Assembly: GCA_021826315.1 (NCBI GenBank)
Contig: JAKAZZ010000011.1
Location: 1 to 58,562, forward strand
Direction: 5' to 3'
Length of the DNA stretch: 58,562 bases
Source: Actinomycetes bacterium
GTDB taxonomy: Bacteria > Actinomycetota > Acidimicrobiia > Acidimicrobiales > Acidimicrobiaceae
In this document: one piece after another, positions 34,438-42,898 of the stretch
Layout of the letters: every line of letters starts with the position of its first letter
How positions within the stretch are numbered: the stretch's first letter is position 1
The notes under the pieces: model-generated
The model's input: only the letters and a program-made list of their open reading frames with translations
What the model was told of the DNA's origin: nothing
Databases searched by the model: none
Program-made: the position numbers and the translations under genes

Positions 34438-35309
34438 GTCAAATGGTGATAGGGGCAGGCCTCTGCCATTTGGGCGGATTCCCATTTGAAGTTAGGCATA
34501 GCTCTGGAAAGGCGTTACGCGCCCGATCTCTAGCCGTGATCACGGCCGAAGCGTACTCCTACTTCAGCTGCCTATTTGGTGGGTTTGAACCTGACATCGC
34601 GCTTATCGTGGCCAATAGGGTGGACTGGCATAGTAGGCAGCCATATGGGCTTCCATTCTTTAATAATGATGATGGCCAAATACGCCCCGGTATCCTTATG
34701 ATGCCCACCGAAAGTGGTGACTTCTGGGTTGGTATCGTGGACGATCTGCGTCGAGCCTCTCCCCGAGAGTTTCAGCGGGTCGTGGCTACCTACCCCGACG
34801 GCAGCGGAGGGGTCAACCTCCAGCCGTTCTTCGATCTCATAACTCTTCACGAACTTGGTCATGCCTTTGAAGTGCTTGGCGACCTTAATTTGCCAACTTT
34901 TTGGCTGGGAGAGATCTTCGCCAACCTAGCGATGCACGTCTTCGTTGCCACCCAAAGGCCGGGAAGTCTTGAAACCTTGGAGGCTCTTGCCGAGGTTGGA
35001 GCTGCAAGTCGACGACTGACGGATCGTATGCGCGCCGAGGGATACACCAGCCTCGAGGACCTCGAGCGCTACTACACAGGCGGCGACGATCCCATGGATC
35101 CGCTCAACTACGTTTGGTACCAGTATCGTTGGCAACGGATTGCGGCTGCGATGTACGAAGAGGACGGCGAGAAGAGCTTGGTGCGCTTTTGGAACTGTTT
35201 TCAATCGCCCGATCGTGTATCTGACGGGACCATGACCACCAAAGTGCTGGTAGAGCTTCTAATATCGGAGGTCAGTAAGACCCTTGGTTGGGCAATCTCA
35301 AACTGGTAA
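34431..35309 (+). CDS. HELGH putative zinc-hydrolase, orphan
   Basis: A 292-residue protein of unknown family. The core FDLITLHELGHAFEVLGDLNLPTFWLGEIFANLAMHVFV has a HExxH zinc motif (HELGH) and a downstream glutamate in GEIFANL at gluzincin-like spacing, so a metallopeptidase-like fold is likely. The N-terminal part has FEPDIALIVANRVDWHSRQPYGLPFFNN. The C-terminus is rich in Trp/Tyr (PLNYVWYQYRWQRIAAAMYEEDG). It has no signal peptide or membrane anchor. The start is ATG 34431 or 34443; neither has a strong ribosome site. It is bounded by the broken sbcC on one side and an orphan insertion-sequence end (35354-35403) on the other, consistent with accessory DNA. No function is proposed beyond the motif. 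Confidence 0.75.
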   Translation: MLGQMVIGAGLCHLGGFPFEVRHSSGKALRARSLAVITAEAYSYFSCLFGGFEPDIALIVANRVDWHSRQPYGLPFFNNDDGQIRPGILMMPTESGDFWVGIVDDLRRASPREFQRVVATYPDGSGGVNLQPFFDLITLHELGHAFEVLGDLNLPTFWLGEIFANLAMHVFVATQRPGSLETLEALAEVGAASRRLTDRMRAEGYTSLEDLERYYTGGDDPMDPLNYVWYQYRWQRIAAAMYEEDGEKSLVRFWNCFQSPDRVSDGTMTTKVLVELLISEVSKTLGWAISNW

Positions 35310-35353
35310 AAGTTATACGAATTATGAACGTTCGACTGCGATCAGGCATAGAC

Positions 35354-35403
35354 CATTCCTAAAGGAAATGTTGAAAGGTCACCCCGTTAGAAACGGAAGA
35401 GCC
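35354..35403 (+). mobile_element. Orphan insertion-sequence end (ISL3-like terminus)
   Basis: These 50 bp are identical to 46331-46380, with a few further matching bases to the left. Read on the minus strand the sequence begins GGCTCTTCCGTTTCTAACGG. Termini starting GG(C/T)TCTT are usual for ISL3-family elements, and the other copy lies just after an ISL3-type transposase remnant. Here no transposase or second end is visible, so it is a solitary leftover, 71 bp before tRNA-Ala. It contains the small inverted repeat CCGTT-AGA-AACGG. Confidence 0.75.
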
Positions 35404-35474
35404 TGCAAAGTTATCGAAAAGATTTCGAAGCAAAGCGATATTGTAGGGAATTTTGAACATTGAGAAAGTTGGAG

Positions 35475-35547
35475 TGGAGGTGATGGGGCTCGAACCCACG
35501 ACCTTTTGACTGCCAGTCAAATGCTCTTCCAGCTGAGCTACACCCCC
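35475..35547 (-). tRNA. tRNA-Ala (anticodon GGC)
   Basis: 73 nt, minus strand. The acceptor stem GGGGGTG pairs with CACCTCC and includes the G3-U70 pair that identifies alanine tRNAs. The D-arm is AGCTCAGCTGGAAGAGC. The anticodon arm is TTTGA-CTGGCAG-TCAAA with anticodon GGC. The T-arm has GTTCGAG. The discriminator base is A. CCA is not encoded. Confidence 0.96.
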
Positions 35548-35743
35548 TCCAGGAAGTGACCCCATCAATACTAGCAAGGTAATGATTGGTATCGGTACGT
35601 AATTTCACCTTCAAAGATGCTTCAGCTAAATGGCGGTGGGCATAGAAGCTAGGGCTGTGATTCAAGTACAAAGTTCGGGAGATGAGGCCACAACATCGAG
35701 CATTTAGAATTAACCAAGATCTACGGTTGGAAAAGGTACGTAA

Positions 35744-38248
35744 GTGGTGTCATACGATATTCAAGAGGTCGAGTTAAAGTGGCAGAAGCGTTGGCAAGAG
35801 CTAGGCGTCTACAACGTTGAGCAGGATGATCCCCGTCCCAAGTCTTATGTGCTATGCATGTACCCGTATCCCTCTGGTGCCGCTCACCAAGGCCACGTAA
35901 AGAACTACACCTTTGGCGATTTGAATGTTCGATATCGTACGATGAAGGGTGAGGCAGTTCTTTCACCAATTGGTTTTGACTCATTTGGCCTTCCAGCTGA
36001 GAATGCGGCAATCAAGACCGGTATTCACCCTCGCGAATTTACCGAAGCAAGGATCGACGAATTAAGGGCATCGCTTAGGCGTCTCGGTTCGGTATACGAC
36101 TGGCGCCGTGAATCTAAGAGCCACTCTCCCAATATGGTCAAGTGGTCGCAAGTTATCTTCAAGAGATTCTTCGAGGCCGGGTTGGCTTACAAGGCCGAGG
36201 CACCGGTCAATTGGTGCCCCGGCTGCCAGACGGTTCTTGCAAACGAGCAGGTACACGCGGATGGAACGTGTGACCGCAGTGGCGATATCGTAGAGAAGAA
36301 GAATCTTTCCCAATGGTTCTTTAGGATCACGCAATACGCAGATGAGCTCCTCGACTCGATTGACGCGCTTGATTGGCCGGAACCGGTCAAGGTAATGCAA
36401 CGAAATTGGATCGGTCGATCTGTTGGAGCTAAATTCACCCTTTCGGTAGATGGACTTGATGGTGTCGGAGTCGATGTATATACGACCCGCCCCGACACTG
36501 CATTCGGTATGACATATGCCGTTGTTGCTCCCGAACATCCGATAGTCTCAATGATTCTCGAGGGAAAGTTCACAGACGCGGCTTTCGTTGCTGAAAACGG
36601 TGGCGATAACTTCGTCTTTGATGCATCAAATGTCGCTAATGTCGCGACATTTGTAGAAGAGGTAAAGACCCTCAACGATGTCGATCGGGTCTCGACAGCG
36701 AGCGATCGTCCAAAGCGTGGCGTGTTTACTGGCCTCTATGTGCTCAATCCATTTACTGGCAACAAAGTTCCCCTCTATAGCGCTGATTACGTCTTGATGA
36801 CTTATGGAACAGGTGCGATCATGGCGGTACCTGGTGAAGATCAACGCGACTACGACTTTGCTAAGTCCTTTTCTCTTCCGATAATTCGTACGGTGCAACC
36901 TCCCGAAGACTTTGACGGAGAGGCTTACACGGGAACAGGCGAGAAGATCAACTCGGAGTTTCTAAATGGCCTCTCTATTGAAAGCGCCAAGGCCAAGGCG
37001 ATCGAGTTTCTAACGAGTAGGGGAATTGGTGAGTCCTCGGTTCAGTACCGTCTTCGAGATTGGCTCATATCGCGACAACGCTACTGGGGTTGCCCGATCC
37101 CAATTGTCTACTGTGATAACTGCGGTGCCCAGGCTGAAGCCGAGGATAACCTTCCAATCCTTGCCCCAGATGACGTTGAATTCTTGCCAACAGGAGAGTC
37201 ACCTCTGGCACGCCACGCTACTTTCAAGGATGCAACGTGTCCGAAGTGCGGTGGCTATGCACGACGAGAGACCGATACGATGGACACCTTCGTCGACTCC
37301 TCTTGGTACTTTTTGCGTTTTGCAGATGCATTCAACGAAGAGAGGCCTTTTTCAATCGAAGCACTTCGCGAGTGGATGCCGGTAGATCAATATATCGGTG
37401 GTATCGAACACGCGATCTTGCACTTGCTATATGCCCGCTTCTTTACTAAGGCTCTCTCTGACTTGAAGATGGTTCCAGATGAGCTTCGTGAGCCATTTTC
37501 GCGCCTCTTCACTCAAGGAATGATCCTTATGAATGGCTCAAAGATGTCTAAATCTAAGGGCAACCTCATAGCGCCAGAGAAGTACTTCAATACAGTGGGC
37601 GCAGATGCGCTACGCCTCTTTCATCTTTTCGTAGGTCCCCCAGGTGATTCGTTCAACTGGACCGATCAAGCCGATGAGATGATTGAAGGAAGTGCCAGAT
37701 TTATCAACCGCCTCTACCGAGTTGCCACGGAGCCATACGTGCCATCGGAAGTTGACATTGAAGCCGGTAAGGCGCTTCGAATCGAACTCAACAAGACCAT
37801 CAAAAAGGCTACCTACGACTACGAGAGGTGGTCGTATAACACCGTTGTAGCTGCGACAATGTCCCTTGTAAACGCTATATACAAGGCGATTGCAGCAAAT
37901 GCTGATGCAGGCTCTGTTCAAGATGCGATCGATGGTGCGATCAAGCTACTTGCCCCGATGACTCCGCACGTTTGTGCTGAGATGTGGTCCATCCGTCACA
38001 ACGACGAGATTCTTCACCGACAACAATGGCCATCGGTCGACGAGGAGTTACTCTCTTCTGTAAAAGAGATAATGATTGTTCAGATCGGCGGCAAGGTTCG
38101 CGATCGTATTGAAGTTTACGGCGATATCGATGAGGTAACTGCCCTTGAGATCGCACTTTCTTCAGAGAAGGTAAAAGTTCATCTACCAAATGGTGAACCT
38201 TCTCGAGTAGTTGCAAAGTTGCCCAAGCTTCTCAACTTGATACCATAA
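35744..38248 (+). CDS. leuS: Leucyl-tRNA synthetase
   Basis: Class I aminoacyl-tRNA synthetase charging tRNA-Leu, 834 residues. The HIGH-type motif is [15 protein letters not shown] (HQGH at 48-51). KMSKS is present exactly (about 600-604) in [11 protein letters not shown]. The zinc module [14 protein letters not shown] and the CP1 editing domain with [20 protein letters not shown] are visible, followed by [26 protein letters not shown] and the C-terminal anticodon domain. GTG 35744 has AAGG seven bases upstream. aroQ follows 13 bp later and probably shares the transcript. Confidence 0.98.
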   Translation: MVSYDIQEVELKWQKRWQELGVYNVEQDDPRPKSYVLCMYPYPSGAAHQGHVKNYTFGDLNVRYRTMKGEAVLSPIGFDSFGLPAENAAIKTGIHPREFTEARIDELRASLRRLGSVYDWRRESKSHSPNMVKWSQVIFKRFFEAGLAYKAEAPVNWCPGCQTVLANEQVHADGTCDRSGDIVEKKNLSQWFFRITQYADELLDSIDALDWPEPVKVMQRNWIGRSVGAKFTLSVDGLDGVGVDVYTTRPDTAFGMTYAVVAPEHPIVSMILEGKFTDAAFVAENGGDNFVFDASNVANVATFVEEVKTLNDVDRVSTASDRPKRGVFTGLYVLNPFTGNKVPLYSADYVLMTYGTGAIMAVPGEDQRDYDFAKSFSLPIIRTVQPPEDFDGEAYTGTGEKINSEFLNGLSIESAKAKAIEFLTSRGIGESSVQYRLRDWLISRQRYWGCPIPIVYCDNCGAQAEAEDNLPILAPDDVEFLPTGESPLARHATFKDATCPKCGGYARRETDTMDTFVDSSWYFLRFADAFNEERPFSIEALREWMPVDQYIGGIEHAILHLLYARFFTKALSDLKMVPDELREPFSRLFTQGMILMNGSKMSKSKGNLIAPEKYFNTVGADALRLFHLFVGPPGDSFNWTDQADEMIEGSARFINRLYRVATEPYVPSEVDIEAGKALRIELNKTIKKATYDYERWSYNTVVAATMSLVNAIYKAIAANADAGSVQDAIDGAIKLLAPMTPHVCAEMWSIRHNDEILHRQQWPSVDEELLSSVKEIMIVQIGGKVRDRIEVYGDIDEVTALEIALSSEKVKVHLPNGEPSRVVAKLPKLLNLIP

Positions 38249-38261
38249 AGAGGTGGCTACT

Positions 38262-38696
38262 GTGCGGTCATTCCTCATCATCAACGGACCTAACTTGAAT
38301 CTCCTCGGCACTCGAGAGCCTTCTATCTACGGAGCAAAGACGCTCGATGACATAGCTGAGGAGTTGCGGGAATGGTCGAAAGTGCACTCTGTGGAGGTCT
38401 CATTCTTTCAGAGCAACCACGAAGGGGCGATAGTCGATGCCATCCAGGGTGCTAAGGGGATAGTTGATGCGATAGTGATCAATCCGGGGGCTCTGACACA
38501 CTACTCAATAGCGATGCGCGATGCCCTTATTGCGATTGAGACTCCTTTTGTTGAGGTTCACCTCTCGAATGTCTATGCCCGAGAAGAGTTTCGTCACAAG
38601 TCCGTCATCTCTGATGTCGCTCTCGGCAAGATAGTTGGCCTTGGATCAATCGGATATCGCCTAGCCGTCGAAGCTCTTTTGGAGCGTCTCGGCTAG
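38262..38696 (+). CDS. aroQ: Type II 3-dehydroquinate dehydratase
   Basis: About 144 residues, type II dehydroquinase of the shikimate pathway, a dodecameric enzyme that converts 3-dehydroquinate to 3-dehydroshikimate. Family blocks are INGPNLNLLGTREPSIYG (with the catalytic tyrosine in the lid), FFQSNHEGAIVDAI, INPGALTHYSIAMRDAL and FVEVHLSNVYAREEFRHKS. I prefer GTG 38262 because AGAGG is eight bases upstream and the protein then starts like its relatives. GTG 38253 would add three residues. It is co-oriented with leuS and followed by an intrinsic terminator. Confidence 0.96.
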   Translation: MRSFLIINGPNLNLLGTREPSIYGAKTLDDIAEELREWSKVHSVEVSFFQSNHEGAIVDAIQGAKGIVDAIVINPGALTHYSIAMRDALIAIETPFVEVHLSNVYAREEFRHKSVISDVALGKIVGLGSIGYRLAVEALLERLG

Positions 38697-38801
38697 GTGG
38701 TAAAAATGGTTTCGATGCGTTCGAAATAGTCGTGATTGCATTGGTTCAAGATCGGTGCCTATGCCGGTGACTTTGTCGCATTCCAAGTGCTATGTGTGTT
38801 T

Positions 38802-38830
38802 TTAAGTCCCTACGGGCTACTTAATTTTTT
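38802..38830 (+). terminator. Intrinsic terminator of leuS-aroQ
   Basis: TTAAGT (38802-38807) pairs with ACTTAA (38819-38824), and the inner CCC pairs with GGG around TAC. Six T residues follow directly (38825-38830). It is placed 105 bp after aroQ and between convergent genes. Confidence 0.8.
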
Positions 38831-38857
38831 GCGATACACGATTTGCTGTAACGTCTC

Positions 38858-39886
38858 TTAAAAGCGTTCGAAAGATTCTAAGGAAGCCTCGGCTAGGAGC
38901 TGCACTTGCTTGGCATAGTCTCCAACTTCACTTCGATCGCCGCCCCTAGCCCCTTGGACGTAACGGGAGTAGACTCCCTCGAGAATGCAGGCCAGCTTCC
39001 AATATCCAAAGCTTACGTAGTAATTGATTAGTGAAAGGTCAACCCCAGTCTTCGACGCATACATCTCTGCGATCTCGCTACGGGTAGCGAATCCGTCCAT
39101 CTGGGTTACCGATGCAAGTGGAGGGTGCTGATCAGTTTTTTCTGTCCAATAAACAAGTAGAAGTCCAATATCAGCCAATGGGTCACCCAAGGTGCAGATC
39201 TCCCAATCAAGTACCGCAGCTACCTCTCCTGCGTTAGAGATGAGGGTGTTGTCAAGGCGATAGTCTCCATGGACGATCGCACTTTTTATCTGCTCTGGTA
39301 CTGCGCCTACCAAGCGTTGGTGCATCTCCTCAACGAGGGGTACTCGGTGGTTGATCTCGGAACCGCTTGCTTGATATTGATTGAACCATCGCTTTAGCTG
39401 CCTATCGATGTATCCGTCTTTACGTCCCAAGTCACCGAGGCCTATATCGTCGGGATTGAAGCTGTGAAGCTTTACGAGAGTCGATACGAGATTCTCGGAC
39501 ATCTTTCGACGGTCTTCAATCTCTGGAAATGTTGCGTCGACGTACTTTTCGTCTTTTAGGATATGGCCAGCGACCTTTTCCATGACGTAGAAGGGGTAAT
39601 CGTTTACCTCGTTGTCGATACAGAGTGCCAAGGGCTTTGGCGACGGAAAGACAACTTTGTCTAGGCCGGAGAGAATCCTATGTTCACGTGTCATATCGTG
39701 GGCGGTGGGAAGAACGTGACTTATCGGGGGACGTCTGAGGATGACCGTCCTGCCATTTGAATCAGTTACTTGGAAGGTAAGGTTTGAACGACCTCCGGCG
39801 ATCAATTGATAGTCATAGGGTGCGTTGAAGTTCGCTACGTTTTGACTGATCCAGTTCGATACGTGTGGTTCGTTAATGCCTTCCAT
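38858..39886 (-). CDS. APH-like phosphotransferase (ACAD10/11 N-terminal type)
   Basis: A 342-residue protein kinase-like phosphotransferase. The catalytic loop is IVHGDYRLDNTLIS with HGDYRxDN, and the metal motif AVLDWEICTLGDPLADIG has DWE and GDPLAD. The N-terminal nucleotide lobe includes LIAGGRSNLTFQVTDSNGRTVILRRPP. This pattern is that of the actinobacterial phosphotransferases resembling the N-terminal domain of ACAD10/11, thought to phosphorylate hydroxyacyl-CoA intermediates. It is not a classical aminoglycoside-resistance enzyme by context. It lies alone, convergent with aroQ and divergent from the thioredoxin gene. Confidence 0.87.
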   Translation of the reverse strand: MEGINEPHVSNWISQNVANFNAPYDYQLIAGGRSNLTFQVTDSNGRTVILRRPPISHVLPTAHDMTREHRILSGLDKVVFPSPKPLALCIDNEVNDYPFYVMEKVAGHILKDEKYVDATFPEIEDRRKMSENLVSTLVKLHSFNPDDIGLGDLGRKDGYIDRQLKRWFNQYQASGSEINHRVPLVEEMHQRLVGAVPEQIKSAIVHGDYRLDNTLISNAGEVAAVLDWEICTLGDPLADIGLLLVYWTEKTDQHPPLASVTQMDGFATRSEIAEMYASKTGVDLSLINYYVSFGYWKLACILEGVYSRYVQGARGGDRSEVGDYAKQVQLLAEASLESFERF

Positions 39887-39992
39887 CCGAAAGATTGTAT
39901 ACCGAGACGTGCGTTGATTTGGGTTATTTTCGATCTATGGTCCAAGCTCTCTTAATGGGTGAAGTTAACAATTTGGACTAGAGTTATACAAT

Positions 39993-40703
39993 GTGCCAGC
40001 AATTGATGTAACTGATTCAACGTTTCAAAGTGAAGTTTTAGATAAGTCTCAAGAGGTCCCAGTAATTGTTGACCTTTGGGCTAGTTGGTGTGCTCCTTGC
40101 CGTACCTTGGGGCCGATCATCGAACGCGTAGTCGATGAGTACGAAGGGCGCGTCGTTCTTGCCAAAGTTGACGTAGATGCCAATCCCTCGATAGCGAATG
40201 CCTTCCAAGTGCAATCGATTCCATCTGTCTATGCCGTACAGGATGGCAAGGTAGTTGACGGTTTCGTGGGAGCGCAACCGGAGAGCGCGGTAAGAGCATT
40301 TATTGAAAAGCTCGCTGTAGTGGTTAAGTCTGCCGCTGATATTCTCTTTGAACTTGGTGACGAGCAGTCACTTAGGGACGCTCTTGACATCGACCCAGGC
40401 CACGAGGGTGCGATCTGTTCGTTGGCTGAAATCTTAATCGACCGTGGCGACACCACTGAAGCTCTCGATCTATTGGCTCGAATCCCAGATAGCGAAGAGA
40501 CGATTCGACTAAAGGCGAAGGCTCGCCTAGGAGATGAATCGCTTCTCGGTGATGACAATATCGTTGCGGAACTCGATCAACTTTTAGATTCAGTGCGGGA
40601 TGATGAAGATGCTAGGCAAAAGTTTAGGGATCTTCTAGAGGTTCTTGTGGATCGTGATCTTGCGAATAAGTATCGGAGATCGCTCGCTTCTCGACTTTTT
40701 TGA
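39993..40703 (+). CDS. Thioredoxin-TPR co-chaperone, CnoX/YbbN-like
   Basis: A 236-residue protein. The N-terminal thioredoxin domain (about 1-108) has the active site WASWCAPC with C33 and C36. The C-terminal part (about 115-236) is helical with TPR-like repeats (LFELGDEQSLRDALDIDPGHEGAICSLAEILIDRGDTTEALDLLARI). This layout matches CnoX/YbbN proteins, which protect substrates of GroEL or DnaK under oxidative stress. Both cysteines are kept, so redox activity is likely. The GTG start at 39993 has only a weak ribosome site. Its stop overlaps the TTG start of folP (TTGA), so the two are coupled. Confidence 0.88.
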   Translation: MPAIDVTDSTFQSEVLDKSQEVPVIVDLWASWCAPCRTLGPIIERVVDEYEGRVVLAKVDVDANPSIANAFQVQSIPSVYAVQDGKVVDGFVGAQPESAVRAFIEKLAVVVKSAADILFELGDEQSLRDALDIDPGHEGAICSLAEILIDRGDTTEALDLLARIPDSEETIRLKAKARLGDESLLGDDNIVAELDQLLDSVRDDEDARQKFRDLLEVLVDRDLANKYRRSLASRLF

Positions 40704-41572
40704 GTAGCGATATTTCTGTGTCGAACTTTAGTTTCAAGCTCGGCAAGGAGGATTTTGATCTCAGCCGAAAGAGTCTGATCGTTGGGATATTAAATAGAAC
40801 TGATGATTCATTCTTCGACAAGGGTTCCTACTTTGCCTTCGACCAATTCCTCATGAAGGCCGATGGGCTTGTCGCTGATGGAGCTCATATCCTTGACGTC
40901 GGAGGAGTAAAGGCCGGTCCAGGTAGACAGATATCGCTCGATGAAGAGCTTGAGAGGGTAGTACCTGCTGTTGCTGCCTTGAAAGAGCGCTTTGACATAG
41001 CCATCTCTGTTGATACGTGGAGTCCCGAGGTCCTCGAGGCGACGGCTCAAGTGGGTGCGGTGATGGGAAATGACATATCCGGTTTTGCCGATCCGCGGTA
41101 TCTCGAGGTAGCTAGTCGATTCGAACTCTCTCTCGTGGCGACCCACATTCGCCTCGCTCCGAGGGTCGCTGATCCGAATCCCACATACTCCGATCTAATC
41201 GGTGATGTCTCATCGTTCTTGCGAGAGCGGCTAGAGATGGCCGTTAGTGCCTCAGTCGATCCTCTTCGAGTAGTAGTTGATTGTGGATTAGATCTTGGCA
41301 AGACGCCAGCGCAATCTCTAGACCTTCTCAGAAACAGCGCTACGGTGGCTAAATTTGCTGGTCGACCGTTATATCTTTCCGCCTCAAATAAGGGATTTCT
41401 CGGGGACTTCTTTGGCCTTTCAGTTGATCAGAGAAGAGAAGCAACTTTAATGGCAACCCTCTATGGCTATACCAATGGCGCAAGACTCTTTAGGGTGCAC
41501 GACGTCAAGGGAACTAGGCGTGCGTTGCATGCGATCGAGAGGATCGCCGAAGCGGCTTTAGTAAACTCCTAA
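40700..41572 (+). CDS. Dihydropteroate synthase homologue (FolP2-type)
   Basis: A 290-residue TIM barrel of the dihydropteroate synthase family. The first loop is GILNRTDDSFFDKG where canonical FolP has NVTPDSFSDGG. VGGVKAGPG and ISVDTWSPEV follow, and the substrate lysine region is SNKGFLGD; RVHDV closes the barrel. NRT...DSF.DKG and GGVKAGPG match mycobacterial FolP2, whose M. leprae member lacks synthase activity, better than FolP1. Folate synthesis by this protein is therefore uncertain, and no folB, folK or folE lies nearby. The TTG start overlaps the previous stop; GTG 40718 is a second option. Confidence 0.85.
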   Translation: MSSDISVSNFSFKLGKEDFDLSRKSLIVGILNRTDDSFFDKGSYFAFDQFLMKADGLVADGAHILDVGGVKAGPGRQISLDEELERVVPAVAALKERFDIAISVDTWSPEVLEATAQVGAVMGNDISGFADPRYLEVASRFELSLVATHIRLAPRVADPNPTYSDLIGDVSSFLRERLEMAVSASVDPLRVVVDCGLDLGKTPAQSLDLLRNSATVAKFAGRPLYLSASNKGFLGDFFGLSVDQRREATLMATLYGYTNGARLFRVHDVKGTRRALHAIERIAEAALVNS

Positions 41573-41809
41573 CTTGAAGCTTTTGTATTAACGAACGAAT
41601 ATCACATCTTGTTTGCAGAGGTAACATTGGCGACATCGTCATAGCAACGGTGACGGCGAAATGGTGGAGTTTGGTAGTCAAGGGTGAGCGCGGCCGCTGC
41701 CACTCGATCTATTGACGTTTTGATACTGTCATTTATGGATAGAGCGGTGAACCGATGTGGTTCTTAGCGTTTAGTTGTTGGCCTGAATTTATCTTGAGAG
41801 CGAATTGGG

Positions 41810-42808
41810 ATGAGTGGTAAGCGAATTTATTTGATCAAGGGACGCGACGCTCGCTTGATTCAGGACGCCGAAGCCGAAATTAGGAGCGATCTCAAGAAAA
41901 GAGAGAATCTTGATGAAGTGTTCTATGACGGCTCTAACGGCGATATCAACGACATAATTATGTCGTTGGATCAAAACTATATCTTCTCAGACGGAGCAAT
42001 CGTCATAGTTCGCAATGTAGCTGAGATGGCGAGCGACCTCCAGGGTCAACTCGCAACCTACGTCGAAAACACTAAAGGTAATTCAGTATTTGGTAATTAC
42101 CTCCTTCTCACCTCGGCGACCGGAACGATAGGTCAAAAATTATCGAAGGCGGCTAGCAGCGTGGGCGAAGTGGTCGACACGACCATCGGAGACGGCAAGG
42201 CCCGAACCTCTTTCGTTTCCGATGAACTGAAGGCTTCGTCTCTCAACTACGCGCCCGACGTTGCGCGCTTTTTAGTTGCGCACTTCGGTGAAGACGTTTC
42301 TCGAATTAGGTCGTTGATCGAGGTACTGGAGTCAACCTATGGAACGCGAAAGCGCCTTGAGGTCGACGACGTTGAGCCCTATGTGAATTCAACGGGATCG
42401 CGCCCAATCTTTGAAGCAACCAATGCGCTCGAGGATCGATCGCTCAGCCCGTCCGACGTTGTGAAGAAGATGGGTCAATTTGTCGATATCCAAGGGGTTC
42501 ATCCCCTCGCGTTGCTCTCGCTTATCTCGCGAAGGGTCCTTGAGTACGTAGCTGTCGCGGGACGTATTCGGAGTCAGGATGATCTTAATAACGCTCTAGA
42601 GGCGGCTGGATTAAAGCGCAGGGACGGCTTTCCTGCTAAGAAACTCTACGAAGTAGCGCGCGGTCTAAGGCAGTCAGATGCACGATTGATGTTGCGCTAT
42701 GTAACTGAAGCAGAATCTTCCATGAAGGGACGCGGTGGGGTGCAAGATCGATTCGCCTTCGAACTAATGGTAGCTCGTATTGCAACGACGCTCCGAAGCC
42801 GCATGTAG
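41810..42808 (+). CDS. holA: DNA polymerase III delta subunit
   Basis: A 332-residue clamp-loader subunit that opens the beta clamp. It is poorly conserved, as usual for HolA. The N-terminal KRIYLIKGRDARLIQDAEAEI (degenerate P-loop region), the middle VVIVRNV-like strand (GAIVIVRNVAEMAS) and LLTSATGTIGQKL match. So does the C-terminal collar domain: RPIFEATNALEDRSLSPSDVVKKM, HPLALLSLISRRVLEYVAV, PAKKLYEVARGLRQSDARLMLRYVTEAESSMKGRGG. ATG 41810 is preceded by GGG and GAGAG. It is a single gene; rpsT, its frequent neighbour, is not adjacent. Confidence 0.88.
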   Translation: MSGKRIYLIKGRDARLIQDAEAEIRSDLKKRENLDEVFYDGSNGDINDIIMSLDQNYIFSDGAIVIVRNVAEMASDLQGQLATYVENTKGNSVFGNYLLLTSATGTIGQKLSKAASSVGEVVDTTIGDGKARTSFVSDELKASSLNYAPDVARFLVAHFGEDVSRIRSLIEVLESTYGTRKRLEVDDVEPYVNSTGSRPIFEATNALEDRSLSPSDVVKKMGQFVDIQGVHPLALLSLISRRVLEYVAVAGRIRSQDDLNNALEAAGLKRRDGFPAKKLYEVARGLRQSDARLMLRYVTEAESSMKGRGGVQDRFAFELMVARIATTLRSRM

Positions 42809-42898
42809 GTCAGTTATCGGTTCTTATGGCGGTAGTGAAGCGTCTTCTCTCTTTGAGTTGCAAGCGTAGGTGCTCCTAAGCTTTCGAGGCTATTACTT

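Noticed and set aside
38858-39886. Aminoglycoside resistance kinase
   Set aside because: The motifs are those of the broad APH fold; sequence style matches the ACAD10/11-like group and there is no resistance context.
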